DNA of 20,016 nucleotides from Pseudescherichia sp039594205 (GTDB taxonomy: Bacteria > Pseudomonadota > Gammaproteobacteria > Enterobacterales > Enterobacteriaceae): the NCBI GenBank assembly GCA_039594205.1, contig JBCNNW010000081.1, forward strand, positions 1 to 20,016, in the 5' to 3' direction. The position numbers were made by a program, and so were the translations under genes. Of the stretch, positions 1 through 7,576 are shown piece by piece. The notes beneath the pieces were generated by a model, which ran no database searches, had not been told where the DNA came from, and saw only the letters and a list, made by a program, of their open reading frames with translations. Positions within the stretch are counted from its first letter, which is position 1. Each line of letters begins with the position of its first letter.

Positions 1-31
1 GCGCCCGCTGGCAGAGGGTAATTTCGTGCAT
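1..31 (-). CDS. hypA: Hydrogenase nickel-incorporation protein HypA (5' end only)
   Basis: Only the first ten codons lie in the window; the gene runs off the left edge. Read on the minus strand from the ATG at 31-29, they give MHEITLCQRA, the N-terminus I recall for E. coli HypA, including His2, a nickel ligand in this family. A strong ribosome binding site (GGGAGG, 41-36) lies four bases upstream. HypA works with HypB to insert nickel into the large subunit of hydrogenase 3 (HycE). The gene diverges from hycA, as in E. coli, and would be the first gene of hypABCDE. The identification rests on ten residues plus synteny, which together are convincing. Confidence 0.88.
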   Translation of the reverse strand, partial: MHEITLCQRA

Positions 32-45
32 AGGGCCTCCCGTTA

Positions 46-83
46 TTCGCTGGCGTCGTTAATGCAATAACGATGCCAGCGAA
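46..83. repeat. 16-bp near-perfect inverted repeat over the hypA promoter
   Basis: The left arm TTCGCTGGCGTCGTTA (46-61) pairs with TAACGATGCCAGCGAA (68-83) around a six-base centre; only positions 55 and 74 fail to form a Watson-Crick pair. The repeat covers the predicted minus-strand sigma-54 promoter of hypA. Transcripts from that promoter would begin near position 52 and contain only a few bases of it, so it is more likely to act as DNA (protein site or cruciform) or in a longer hypA-directed transcript than as a terminator. No U-tract follows on either strand. Confidence 0.7.
63..78 (-). promoter_or_regulatory. Predicted sigma-54 promoter of hypA
   Basis: On the minus strand the sequence reads TGGCATCGTTATTGCA. 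This matches the -24/-12 consensus TGGCACG-N4-TTGCW at 10 of the 12 defined positions, with exactly ten bases between the GG and GC elements. Transcription would start near position 52, about 20 bases before the hypA ATG. The E. coli hyp operon is known to have a sigma-54/FhlA-dependent promoter in this divergent region, so motif and context agree. Confidence 0.75.
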
Positions 84-102
84 AAAGAGTGACGCGACTG
101 AC

Positions 103-127
103 GATGTCGACGCTGACGAAATGACAC
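103..127. promoter_or_regulatory. Candidate FhlA upstream activating site (shared hyp/hyc)
   Basis: TGTCG (105-109) is followed by TGACG (114-118) and TGACA (122-126). The minus strand across the same bases contains CATTTCGT, half of the FhlA consensus CATTTCGTACGAAATG as I recall it. The site lies between the two divergent sigma-54 promoters, where FhlA upstream activating sequences lie in E. coli. FhlA is the formate-responsive activator of the hyc, hyp and fdhF promoters. The call rests on motif similarity and position only. Confidence 0.55.
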
Positions 128-151
128 GCTGAATTAATTAATGTTCTTTAA

Positions 152-164
152 AATCAATTCATTA
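152..164 (+). promoter_or_regulatory. Candidate IHF binding site upstream of hycA
   Basis: AATCAATTCATTA fits the IHF consensus WATCAANNNNTTR at every defined position and lies in an AT-rich tract. It sits between the candidate FhlA site and the hycA sigma-54 promoter, the geometry needed for a DNA bend that brings the activator to the polymerase. IHF stimulation of the hyc promoter is established in E. coli. Confidence 0.65.
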
Positions 165-169
165 AAAAA

Positions 170-185
170 TGGCATGGAAAGTGCT
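170..185 (+). promoter_or_regulatory. Predicted sigma-54 promoter of the hyc operon
   Basis: TGGCATGGAAAGTGCT matches TGGCACG-N4-TTGCW with two deviations and the obligatory ten-base spacing between GG (171-172) and GC (183-184). Transcription would start around position 195, giving a leader of about 26 bases before hycA. No good Shine-Dalgarno sequence is visible in front of the hycA ATG. Confidence 0.85.
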
Positions 186-220
186 AACTGGGATGGTCAC
201 AACTAACCGGGTAACCTGAA

Positions 221-688
221 ATGACCATCTGGGAAATTAGCGAAAAAGCTGACTTCATTGCCGAACGGCATCATCGCCTGCAAGAGGAGTGGCAGGCTTA
301 CTGTAACTCGCTGGTTCAGGGCATTACGCTCTCTAAAGCCCACCTGCATCACGGCATGCACTGCGCGCCAGAGCGGGATCTCTGCTTTGTGCTGTTCGAA
401 CACTTCCTTATTACCGTCAGCCTGGCGGACGGCTTTAACAGCCACACCATCCACTATCTGGTAGAGAGCAAAACTGGCGGCGAGCAGCTACTGATTGCCG
501 AGGCCCGGCTGGCGCAGGATGGCCGCATCGATGACCGCGTCAGTAACCGCGATCGCGCCCAGGTGCTGGAGCACTACCTGGAGAAAATTGGTCCGGTTTA
601 CAACGGCCTGTATGCGGCAATTCAGCAGGATACGCCGGTCGATCTCCGCCAGCTGGTCAATCAATCCGCCCAGGTCTCCGCGGCCTGA
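221..688 (+). CDS. hycA: Formate hydrogenlyase regulatory protein HycA
   Basis: This is a soluble protein of 155 residues (about 153 in E. coli). It begins MTIWEISEKADFIAERHHRL and contains the conserved stretches YCNSLVQGITLSKA, LCFVLFEHF, LADGFNSHTI and QVLEHYLEKI, recognisable as HycA. HycA antagonises FhlA-dependent transcription of the hyc and hyp operons, a negative feedback encoded by the first gene of the operon it restrains; the mechanism is not obvious from sequence and no DNA-binding domain is evident. The start fits the position 26 bases after the predicted sigma-54 transcription start, but the ribosome binding site is poor, so translation may be weak. An 80-bp gap with FhlA-like motifs separates it from hycB. 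Confidence 0.95.
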   Translation: MTIWEISEKADFIAERHHRLQEEWQAYCNSLVQGITLSKAHLHHGMHCAPERDLCFVLFEHFLITVSLADGFNSHTIHYLVESKTGGEQLLIAEARLAQDGRIDDRVSNRDRAQVLEHYLEKIGPVYNGLYAAIQQDTPVDLRQLVNQSAQVSAA

Positions 689-698
689 ATGCCTGGTG

Positions 699-749
699 TG
701 TCGATGGGTGTCGAAATGACAGGCCGTCGGCACGATTTCGTCAAAAATG
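699..749. promoter_or_regulatory. Candidate FhlA site cluster in the hycA-hycB gap
   Basis: The gap contains TGTCG (699-703), TGTCG-AAA-TGACA (709-721) and GATTTCGTCAAAAATG (734-749). The last matches the recalled FhlA consensus CATTTCGTACGAAATG at 12 of 16 positions. An FhlA site between hycA and hycB has been described in E. coli, and this spacer fits that role. No sigma-54 promoter with correct spacing accompanies it, so it more likely modulates the upstream promoter than starts transcription here. Confidence 0.5.
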
Positions 750-768
750 ACCACCTGAGGAGTGTCCG

Positions 769-1374
769 GTGAATCGTTTTGTTATTGCTGACGCCACGCT
801 CTGTATCGGCTGCCACACCTGTGAAGCGGCCTGCTCAGAGACGCACCGCCAGCACGGGCTGCAATCAATGCCCCGCCTGAGCGTGATGCGCAGCGCGAAA
901 GAGTCTGCCCCGCAGCTTTGTCACCACTGTGAAGATGCGCCCTGCGCCGGGGTGTGTCCGGTAAACGCCATCAATCGCGTAGAGGGGGCGGTACAGCTCA
1001 ATGAGAGCCTGTGCGTGAGCTGCAAGCTGTGTGCAATCGCCTGTCCTTTCGGCGCGATTGAGATGAGCGGCAGCCGCCCGCTGCATATTCCGGCTAACGC
1101 CAATTCACCGAAAGCGCCCCCCGCGCCGCCGGCTCCTGCGCGCGTCAGCTCCCTGCTGGACTGGGTGCCAGGCGTACGCGCCGTGGCGGTGAAGTGCGAT
1201 CTCTGCGAGTTCGATGAGAGCGGCCCGGCCTGCATTCGCACCTGCCCAACCGGCGCGCTGCGGATGGTGAATTCGCTGGATATCGCCCGGGCCAGCAAAC
1301 GCAAGCGCGAGCTGACCCTCAACGGCGACTATGGCGACCTCTCGCTGCTCAACCTGCAAGGAGGTGCGAAATGA
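769..1374 (+). CDS. hycB: Formate hydrogenlyase electron-transfer subunit HycB
   Basis: A polyferredoxin of 201 residues (203 in E. coli) that links formate dehydrogenase H to the hydrogenase-3 module. Cysteine groups for four [4Fe-4S] clusters are visible: CIGCHTCEAAC (residues 12-22), CHHCEDAPCAGVCP, CVSCKLCAIACP, and a C-terminal set around CDLCEFDESGPACIRTCP. Proline-rich APPAPPAPA near residue 117 is also present in the E. coli protein. The start codon is GTG, supported by GGAG at 759-762 and by homology from MNRFVIAD onwards. The stop overlaps the hycC ATG in an ATGA, implying translational coupling. Its closest relative in the window is HydN, which carries the same ferredoxin architecture. 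Confidence 0.97.
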   Translation: MNRFVIADATLCIGCHTCEAACSETHRQHGLQSMPRLSVMRSAKESAPQLCHHCEDAPCAGVCPVNAINRVEGAVQLNESLCVSCKLCAIACPFGAIEMSGSRPLHIPANANSPKAPPAPPAPARVSSLLDWVPGVRAVAVKCDLCEFDESGPACIRTCPTGALRMVNSLDIARASKRKRELTLNGDYGDLSLLNLQGGAK

Positions 1375-3197
1375 GCGCGTTTATGCTGATCGACCTGGCC
1401 GTGCTGCTGTTTCTGGCGGCGGGGGGGCTGGCGTTGCTTTTTTCGTTTCATCGCGGCTTAAGCGGCCTGCTGGCCGGTGTTGGCGGAGCGGTGGCCTGTG
1501 GGATAGTGATCGACGTGGCTGCCGGGCTGTTAACCGGCAGGACGGCAAGCGGCGAGAGCGCGGTGCTTTACCTGCCCCAGCTGATCCGCCTGACGCCGAT
1601 CAACGCCGTCTGGCTGCTGACTATTGCCCTGCCTGGGTTTTTTATCAGCCTGTATAACGTGGCGTGGCACCAACATGCGCGGGTGAAGGTCAACGGCCTG
1701 CTGGTCAATCTGCTGATGGCGGCGGCGGTCTGCACTCTCGTCGCCAGCGATCTGCTCACCCTGGTGGTGATGGCAGAGATCATGGCGCTGTGCGGGGCGT
1801 TTCTTACCGGCTGCGCGCAGTCCGGCAAGCTGTGGTTTACCCTGGGCCGCGTAGGAACGCTGCTGCTGGCCGCCGCCTGCTGGCTGCTGTGGCAGCGTTA
1901 CGGTACGCTGGAGATCGCTGGTCTCGCGGCGCGCTTCGGTGAAGAGGGGCCGGGGACGGCGGTCTGGCTGCTCTGGCTGGTGGGATTTGGCCTGCTGGCG
2001 GGAATCATCCCTCTGCACGGCTGGGTACCCCAGGCGCATGCCGGGGCCGATGCGCCTGCGGCGGCGCTCTTCTCCGGCGTGGTGATGAAGGTCGGGCTGT
2101 TTGGCCTCTTTGTCCTGCCACTGCTGGCCGGACAGGCCATGCCGCTGTGGTGGGGCCTCGGCCTGCTGCTGCTCGGGGCGGTGACCGCGTTTGTCGGCGG
2201 CCTCTACGCCCTGATGGAACACAACATTCAGCGCCTGCTGGCGTACCACACCCTGGAAAATATCGGCATTATTCTGCTGGGTCTCGGCGCAGGCCTGATC
2301 GGCGTGGCCCTCGGCCAACCGGCGCTGATTGCGCTGGGACTGGTGGGCGGCCTCTATCACCTGATCAACCACAGCCTGTTTAAGACTCTGCTGCTGCTGG
2401 GCGCGGGCAGTGTCTGGTTCACGACCGGCCATCGCGACATTGAGAAGCTTGGCGGCATCGGCAAACGGATGCCGGTTATCTCTCTGATGATGCTGGTTGG
2501 ACTGATGGCGATGGCCGGGCTGCCGCCGCTGAACGGCTTTGCCGGTGAGTGGGTGATCTACCAGGGCTTCTTCGCCTTAAGCGGCAGCGATCTCTTTATC
2601 GCCCGCCTGCTCGGCCCGCTGCTGGCGGTGGGGCTGGCGATCACCGGCGCGCTGGCGGTGATGTGCATGGCCAAGGTTTATGGTGTCAGCTTCCTCGGCG
2701 CACCGCGTACGCCGGAAGCTGCCAACGCCCGCCGCGCGCCGTGGCTGATGACCGCCTCGGTCGTTGGCCTGGCGGTGTGCTGCCTCATCGGTGGCGTGGC
2801 CTCGCCGTGGCTGCTGCCGCTGCTCTCCGCCGCGGTGCCGTTACCGCTCGCCACCGCAAGCGTCGTCTCGCAGCCGATGATTACCCTGCTGCTGATTGCC
2901 TGCCCGCTGCTGCCGTTCATCATCATGCTGCTGTTCAAAGGCCGCCGCCTGCCGTCGCGCTCGCGCGGTACGGCCTGGGCGTGTGGCTACGAGCATGAAC
3001 AGTCGATGGTTATCACCGCCCACGGTTTCGCGATGCCGGTGAAAGAGGCCTTTGCGCCGGTGCTGGGTCTGCGTAAGCGGCTCAACCCGGTGGCGCTGAT
3101 GCCGGTCTGGCAGCGTGCTGCCCCGGCGCTGGTTCGCCGTCTGGCGCTGGTCGAGCTGGCGGTGCTGGTGGTTATTGTTATTTCACGAGGAGCCTGA
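1371..3197 (+). CDS. hycC: Formate hydrogenlyase membrane subunit HycC
   Basis: An integral inner-membrane protein of 608 residues (same length as in E. coli) with many hydrophobic segments across most of its length. It belongs to the Mrp-antiporter/NuoL-M-N family and forms the large part of the FHL membrane arm. The core family stretch PLHGWVPQAHAGADAPAAAL, the following VVMKVGLFGLF with its conserved lysine, and the HTLENIGIILLG segment are recognisable. The protein anchors the hydrogenase-3 peripheral arm and may couple hydrogen evolution to ion movement; in FHL that coupling is not settled. It overlaps hycB by four bases (ATGA) and stops two bases before hycD, whose ribosome binding site GAGGAG lies inside the hycC 3' end. 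Confidence 0.97.
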   Translation: MSAFMLIDLAVLLFLAAGGLALLFSFHRGLSGLLAGVGGAVACGIVIDVAAGLLTGRTASGESAVLYLPQLIRLTPINAVWLLTIALPGFFISLYNVAWHQHARVKVNGLLVNLLMAAAVCTLVASDLLTLVVMAEIMALCGAFLTGCAQSGKLWFTLGRVGTLLLAAACWLLWQRYGTLEIAGLAARFGEEGPGTAVWLLWLVGFGLLAGIIPLHGWVPQAHAGADAPAAALFSGVVMKVGLFGLFVLPLLAGQAMPLWWGLGLLLLGAVTAFVGGLYALMEHNIQRLLAYHTLENIGIILLGLGAGLIGVALGQPALIALGLVGGLYHLINHSLFKTLLLLGAGSVWFTTGHRDIEKLGGIGKRMPVISLMMLVGLMAMAGLPPLNGFAGEWVIYQGFFALSGSDLFIARLLGPLLAVGLAITGALAVMCMAKVYGVSFLGAPRTPEAANARRAPWLMTASVVGLAVCCLIGGVASPWLLPLLSAAVPLPLATASVVSQPMITLLLIACPLLPFIIMLLFKGRRLPSRSRGTAWACGYEHEQSMVITAHGFAMPVKEAFAPVLGLRKRLNPVALMPVWQRAAPALVRRLALVELAVLVVIVISRGA

Positions 3198-3199
3198 AC

Positions 3200-4123
3200 A
3201 TGAGCGTTCTCTATCCGTTACTTCAGGCGCTGGTGCTCTTTGCCTTTGCGCCGCTGCTGGCCGGGATAAGCCGCGTCGCTCGCGCCCGCCTGCATAACCG
3301 CCGTGGCCCAGGGGTACTGCAAGAGTACCGGGATCTGATCAAGCTGCTGGGCCGGCAAAGCGTCGCGCCAGCGGACGCCAGCTGGGTATTCCGCCTGATG
3401 CCCTTTGTGATGATCGGCGTGATGCTGACCATCGCCACCGCGCTGCCGGTGGTGACCGTGGCCTCGCCGCTGCCGGCGCTGGGGGATCTCATCACCCTGA
3501 TCTACCTCTTCGCCATTGCCCGCTTCTTCTTTGCCATCGCCGGGCTCGATACCGGCAGCCCCTTTACCGGCCTCGGGGCCAGCCGCGAGGCGATGCTCGG
3601 CGTATTAGTAGAGCCGATCCTGCTCCTCGGCCTGTGGGTGGTGGCGCTGGTGGCGGGTTCAACCCATATCAGCACCATGACCGCCACGCTCTGGTCCTGG
3701 CCCGTTGAGCGTAGCGTTCCGCTTCTGCTGGCGCTCTGCGCCTGCGCCTTCGCCACCTTTATCGAAATGGGCAAATTGCCGTTCGATCTCGCCGAGGCCG
3801 AGCAGGAGCTGCAGGAAGGCCCGCTGACCGAGTATAGCGGCTGCGGCTTTGCCCTGCTGAAGTGGGGCATCAGCCTTAAACAGCTGGTGGTATTGCAGCT
3901 GTTCGTTGGCCTCTTCCTGCCGTGGGGGCAGATGGTGGCCTTTAGCGCAGGCGGCCTGCTGCTGGCGCTGGGGGTGGCCGTCATCAAGCTGGTGCTGGGC
4001 GTGCTGGTGATTGCCCTGTTTGAGAACAGTATGGCGCGGCTGCGCTTCTGCGCGACCTCCCGCGTGACCTGGGCCGGGTTTGGCTTTGCATTTTTAGCCT
4101 TCGTCTCCTTGCTGGCGGCGTGA
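3200..4123 (+). CDS. hycD: Formate hydrogenlyase membrane subunit HycD
   Basis: A polytopic inner-membrane protein of 307 residues, identical in length to E. coli HycD and homologous to NuoH of complex I. It connects the HycC antiporter-like subunit to the soluble HycE/HycG module. The cytoplasmic loop after the first membrane segment (NRRGPGVLQEYRDLIKLLGR) is the typical NuoH/HycD signature, and the acidic loop FDLAEAEQELQEGPLTEYSG is the family's charged contact region. The ATG at 3200 follows GAGGAG with good spacing. The stop (TGA, 4121-4123) precedes the HycE start by 17 bases. Confidence 0.97.
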   Translation: MSVLYPLLQALVLFAFAPLLAGISRVARARLHNRRGPGVLQEYRDLIKLLGRQSVAPADASWVFRLMPFVMIGVMLTIATALPVVTVASPLPALGDLITLIYLFAIARFFFAIAGLDTGSPFTGLGASREAMLGVLVEPILLLGLWVVALVAGSTHISTMTATLWSWPVERSVPLLLALCACAFATFIEMGKLPFDLAEAEQELQEGPLTEYSGCGFALLKWGISLKQLVVLQLFVGLFLPWGQMVAFSAGGLLLALGVAVIKLVLGVLVIALFENSMARLRFCATSRVTWAGFGFAFLAFVSLLAA

Positions 4124-4140
4124 TGAAAGAGAGTTTGAAC

Positions 4141-5850
4141 ATGTCTGAAGAAAAATTGGGTCAGCACTACCTGGCGGCGCTGCATCAGGCCATTCCCGGC
4201 GCGGTGCTGGATGAGGCCTGGCAGACCCGCGATCAGCTGACCATTACCGTGAAGGTGAACGCCCTGCCGGAGGTAGTGGAGTATCTCTACTACCAGCAGG
4301 GGGGCTGGCTGTCAGTGCTGTTTGGCAACGACGAGCGCCAGCTCTGCGGCCGCTATGCCGTCTACTACGTGCTGTCGATGGAGCAGGGCACCAAATGCTG
4401 GATCACCGTGCGCGTGGAAGTTGACGCTAACACGCTGGAGTTCCCGTCGGTGACGCCGCGCGTGCCTGCCGCTGTCTGGGGCGAGCGTGAGGTGCGCGAT
4501 ATGTACGGCCTGATCCCGGTTGGCCTGCCGGACGAGCGTCGTCTGGTGCTGCCGGATGACTGGCCGGATGAACTCTACCCGCTGCGCAAAGACAGCATGG
4601 ACTACCGTCAGCGTCCCGCGCCGACCACCGACAGCGAAACATACGAGTTCATCAACGAGCTGGGCAGCAAAAAGAACAACGTGGTGCCGATTGGCCCGCT
4701 GCACGTCACCTCCGATGAACCGGGTCACTTCCGCCTGTTTGTCGATGGGGAGAACATTATCGACGCCGACTACCGCCTCTTCTACGTCCATCGCGGCATG
4801 GAGAAGCTGGCGGAGACCCGCATGGGCTACAACGAGGTGACCTTCCTGTCGGATCGCGTCTGCGGCATCTGCGGCTTCGCCCACAGCACCGCGTATACCA
4901 CCTCAGTAGAGAACGCGATGGGCATCGTGGTGCCGGAGCGTGCCCAGACGATCCGCGCCATTCTGCTGGAGGTGGAGCGGCTGCACAGCCACCTGCTGAA
5001 CCTCGGACTGGCCTGCCACTTCGTCGGCTTCGACTCCGGCTTTATGCAGTTCTTCCGCGTGCGTGAAACCTCTATGAAGATGGCGGAGATCCTCACCGGG
5101 GCGCGTAAAACCTACGGTCTGAACCTGATCGGCGGCATTCGTCGCGACATGCTGAAAGAGGACATGATCCAGACCCGTCAGCTTGCCCGCCAGATGCGCC
5201 GCGACGTGCAGGAGCTGGTGGATGTACTGATGAGCACGCCGAATATTGAGCAGCGCACGGTAGGAATTGGCCGTCTCGATCCGCAGATCGCCCGCGACTT
5301 CAGCAACGTCGGCCCGATGGTGCGCGCCAGCGGTCACGCCCGGGATACCCGCGCCGATCACCCCTTTGTCGGCTACGGCCTGCTGCCGGTAGAGGTGCAC
5401 AGCGAGCAGGGCTGCGACGTTATTTCCCGCCTCAAGGTGCGCATTAACGAGGTGCTCACGGCCCTGAATATGATCGAGTTCGGGCTGGATAACCTGCCCG
5501 GCGGCCCGCTGATGGTAGAGGGCTTCACCTATATTCCCAACCGCTTTGCTCTTGGCTTTGCCGAAGCGCCGCGCGGGGATGATATCCACTGGAGCATGAC
5601 CGGGGATAACCAGAAGCTCTACCGCTGGCGCTGCCGGGCGGCGACCTACGCCAACTGGCCGACCCTGCGCTATATGCTGCGCGGAAATACCGTTTCCGAC
5701 GCGCCGCTGATCATCGGCAGCCTCGACCCCTGCTACTCCTGCACCGACCGCATGACGGTGGTGGACGTGCGCAAGAAGAAGAGCAAGGTCGTGCCGTACA
5801 AAGAGCTTGAGCGCTACGGCATTGAGCGTAAAAACTCGCCGCTGAAATAA
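4141..5850 (+). CDS. hycE: Hydrogenase-3 large subunit HycE
   Basis: The catalytic NiFe subunit of formate hydrogenlyase, 569 residues as in E. coli. Residues 1 to about 150 resemble NuoC and about 180 onwards resembles NuoD and NiFe hydrogenase large subunits. The NiFe ligands are the N-terminal pair in RVCGICGFAH (Cys241, Cys244) and the C-terminal pair in DPCYSCTDR (Cys531, Cys534). The protein is made as a precursor: HycI cuts between Arg537 and Met538, releasing 32 residues after the metal site is loaded. I chose the ATG at 4141 (MSEEKLGQ) over an in-frame ATG at 4120 because it matches the known N-terminus and has AGAGAG (4128-4133) at correct spacing. Confidence 0.98.
   Translation: MSEEKLGQHYLAALHQAIPGAVLDEAWQTRDQLTITVKVNALPEVVEYLYYQQGGWLSVLFGNDERQLCGRYAVYYVLSMEQGTKCWITVRVEVDANTLEFPSVTPRVPAAVWGEREVRDMYGLIPVGLPDERRLVLPDDWPDELYPLRKDSMDYRQRPAPTTDSETYEFINELGSKKNNVVPIGPLHVTSDEPGHFRLFVDGENIIDADYRLFYVHRGMEKLAETRMGYNEVTFLSDRVCGICGFAHSTAYTTSVENAMGIVVPERAQTIRAILLEVERLHSHLLNLGLACHFVGFDSGFMQFFRVRETSMKMAEILTGARKTYGLNLIGGIRRDMLKEDMIQTRQLARQMRRDVQELVDVLMSTPNIEQRTVGIGRLDPQIARDFSNVGPMVRASGHARDTRADHPFVGYGLLPVEVHSEQGCDVISRLKVRINEVLTALNMIEFGLDNLPGGPLMVEGFTYIPNRFALGFAEAPRGDDIHWSMTGDNQKLYRWRCRAATYANWPTLRYMLRGNTVSDAPLIIGSLDPCYSCTDRMTVVDVRKKKSKVVPYKELERYGIERKNSPLK
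5749..5754 (+). other. HycI cleavage site in the HycE precursor (Arg537/Met538)
   Basis: CGC ATG encodes Arg537-Met538 directly after CYSCTD. In E. coli HycE, HycI cuts at this bond once nickel is inserted. The residues on both sides match, so the recognition site is intact. Confidence 0.85.
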
Positions 5851-5859
5851 GGAGTCGCC

Positions 5860-6402
5860 ATGTTTACCTTTATCAAAAAAGTGATCAAGACCGGCACGCC
5901 CACCGCGTCCTATCCGCTGGCGCCTATCGAGGTGGATAAGCACTTTCGCGGCAAGCCGCAGCACAATCCCCGCCAGTGCATTGGCTGTGCGGCCTGCGTC
6001 AACGCTTGTCCCTCTAATGCGCTGTCGGTAGAGACGCTGCTGGCGAGCAGCGAACAGGCCTGGCAGTTTAACCTTGGGCGCTGCATCTTCTGCGGGCGCT
6101 GCGAAGAGGTCTGCCCCACGGAGGCGATTACGCTCTCTCAGGAGTATGAGCTGGCGGTGTGGAAGAAAGAGGATTTTTTACAGCAGTCGCACTTTGACCT
6201 GTGCCACTGCCGCGTTTGCGAGCGGCCTTTCGCGGTGCAGAAAGAGATCGACTACGCCATTGCGCTGCTGGCACATAACGGCGACAGCCGGGCGGAACAT
6301 CATCGCGAAGGCTTTGAAACCTGTCCGGCGTGCAAGCGGCAGAAGTGCCTGGTGTCGTCCGATCGCATTGAACTTACCCGTCATATGCAGGAGGCCAGCT
6401 GA
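5860..6402 (+). CDS. hycF: Formate hydrogenlyase iron-sulfur subunit HycF
   Basis: A 180-residue NuoI-like ferredoxin, same length as in E. coli, that carries electrons between HycB and HycG. Two [4Fe-4S] motifs are plain: CIGCAACVNACP (from about residue 43) and CIFCGRCEEVCP (from about residue 78). The C-terminal part adds CHCRVCERPF and CPACKRQKC, a four-cysteine pattern like a metal-binding knuckle that is also present in E. coli HycF. A GGAG ribosome binding site (5851-5854) starts right after the hycE stop. The stop codon shares one base with the hycG start (TGATG). Confidence 0.97.
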   Translation: MFTFIKKVIKTGTPTASYPLAPIEVDKHFRGKPQHNPRQCIGCAACVNACPSNALSVETLLASSEQAWQFNLGRCIFCGRCEEVCPTEAITLSQEYELAVWKKEDFLQQSHFDLCHCRVCERPFAVQKEIDYAIALLAHNGDSRAEHHREGFETCPACKRQKCLVSSDRIELTRHMQEAS

Positions 6403-7169
6403 TGAGCAATTTACTGGGACCGCGCGACGCCAACGGCATTCCCGTGCCGATGACGGTGGAGGAGTCCATCGCCAGCATGAAAGCCTCGCTACTGAAAAAG
6501 ATCAAGCGCTCGGCCTACGTCTACCGCGTCGACTGCGGAGGGTGCAACGGCTGCGAAATCGAGATCTTCGCCACGCTTTCGCCGCTGTTTGACGCCGAAC
6601 GCTTCGGTATCAAGGTTGTGCCGTCTCCGCGTCACGCTGACATCCTGCTGTTTACCGGGGCGGTAACCCGGGCGATGCGCTCTCCGGCGCTGCGGGCCTG
6701 GCAGTCGGCCCCCGATCCAAAAATCTGCATCTCCTACGGGGCGTGCGGCAACAGCGGCGGCATCTTCCACGATCTCTACTGCGTCTGGGGCGGCACCGAC
6801 AAAATCGTTCCGGTGGATGTTTACATTCCTGGCTGTCCGCCGACGCCCGCCGCGACGCTCTACGGTTTTGCCATGGCGCTGGGGCTGCTGGAGCAGAAAA
6901 TTCATGCCCGCCTGCCGGGGGAAGAGGATAACCAGCCGGCGACGCTGCTGCATGAGGATATTGTTCAGCCCCTGCGGGTGCGCGTCGATCGCGAGGCGCG
7001 GCGGCTGGCGGGCTACCGCTACGGACGCGAGATCGCTGACGACTACCTGCGCCTGCGGGCGCTGGGTGAGGGCCAGGTTGCGCGCTGGCTGGCGGCAGAG
7101 GACGATCCGCGTCTGAACGAGATCGTGGCGCACCTTAATGCCGTCGTCGACGAGGCGCGTATCTCATGA
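6402..7169 (+). CDS. hycG: Hydrogenase-3 small subunit HycG
   Basis: A 255-residue NuoB/NiFe small-subunit homologue, same length as in E. coli, holding the [4Fe-4S] cluster nearest the NiFe site. Cluster ligands are visible in CGGCNGCEIE, in SYGACGNSGGIF and in YIPGCPPTP. There is no twin-arginine signal peptide, consistent with FHL facing the cytoplasm. The ATG shares a base with the hycF stop and is preceded by CAGGAGG (6389-6394), so translation is probably coupled. The residues after about 180 form a charged C-terminal extension absent from short NuoB proteins. Confidence 0.97.
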   Translation: MSNLLGPRDANGIPVPMTVEESIASMKASLLKKIKRSAYVYRVDCGGCNGCEIEIFATLSPLFDAERFGIKVVPSPRHADILLFTGAVTRAMRSPALRAWQSAPDPKICISYGACGNSGGIFHDLYCVWGGTDKIVPVDVYIPGCPPTPAATLYGFAMALGLLEQKIHARLPGEEDNQPATLLHEDIVQPLRVRVDREARRLAGYRYGREIADDYLRLRALGEGQVARWLAAEDDPRLNEIVAHLNAVVDEARIS

Positions 7170-7576
7170 GTGAATCCGTGGTCTTCAGCCAGCTGAGCCG
7201 AAAATTTATCGATGAGAGCGACGCCACGCCCGCCGAGGCGCAGCAGGTGGTTTACTACAGCCTCGCCATCGGTCACCACCTGGGGGTGATTGACTGTCTG
7301 GAGGCGGCGCTAACCTGCCCGTGGGACGACTATCTGGCGTGGATCGCCACCCTGGAGGAGGGGAGCAACGCCCGGCGTAAGATGGCAGGGGTGCCGAAGT
7401 ATGGCGAGATCGTCGTCGACCATTCGCATATCGCAATGCTGGCCGCGGCCTTTGACCGGGCGCTGGTGGTCCAGACCCCGCAGCAGCAGACGTGGAGCCG
7501 CGTGCTGCTCAGCCTGCTGCATGATATTCATCAGGAAAGCGCCATCTATCTGATGGTGAGGAGAGTCCGTGACTGA
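7166..7576 (+). CDS. hycH: Formate hydrogenlyase maturation protein HycH
   Basis: A small soluble protein of 136 residues, the E. coli length, beginning MSESVVFSQLSRKFIDES and containing QQVVYYSLAIGHHLGVIDCL. HycH is not part of the purified complex in E. coli but is needed for assembly of active hydrogenase 3, probably at the HycE precursor stage; its chemistry is unknown. It overlaps hycG by four bases (ATGA) and hycI by eight. No metal or nucleotide motif is evident. Confidence 0.95.
   Translation: MSESVVFSQLSRKFIDESDATPAEAQQVVYYSLAIGHHLGVIDCLEAALTCPWDDYLAWIATLEEGSNARRKMAGVPKYGEIVVDHSHIAMLAAAFDRALVVQTPQQQTWSRVLLSLLHDIHQESAIYLMVRRVRD

Noticed and set aside
4120..4140. Upstream ATG at 4120 as the start of hycE
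   Set aside because: It overlaps the hycD stop, adds seven residues absent from HycE homologues, and the ribosome binding site at 4128-4133 serves the ATG at 4141.
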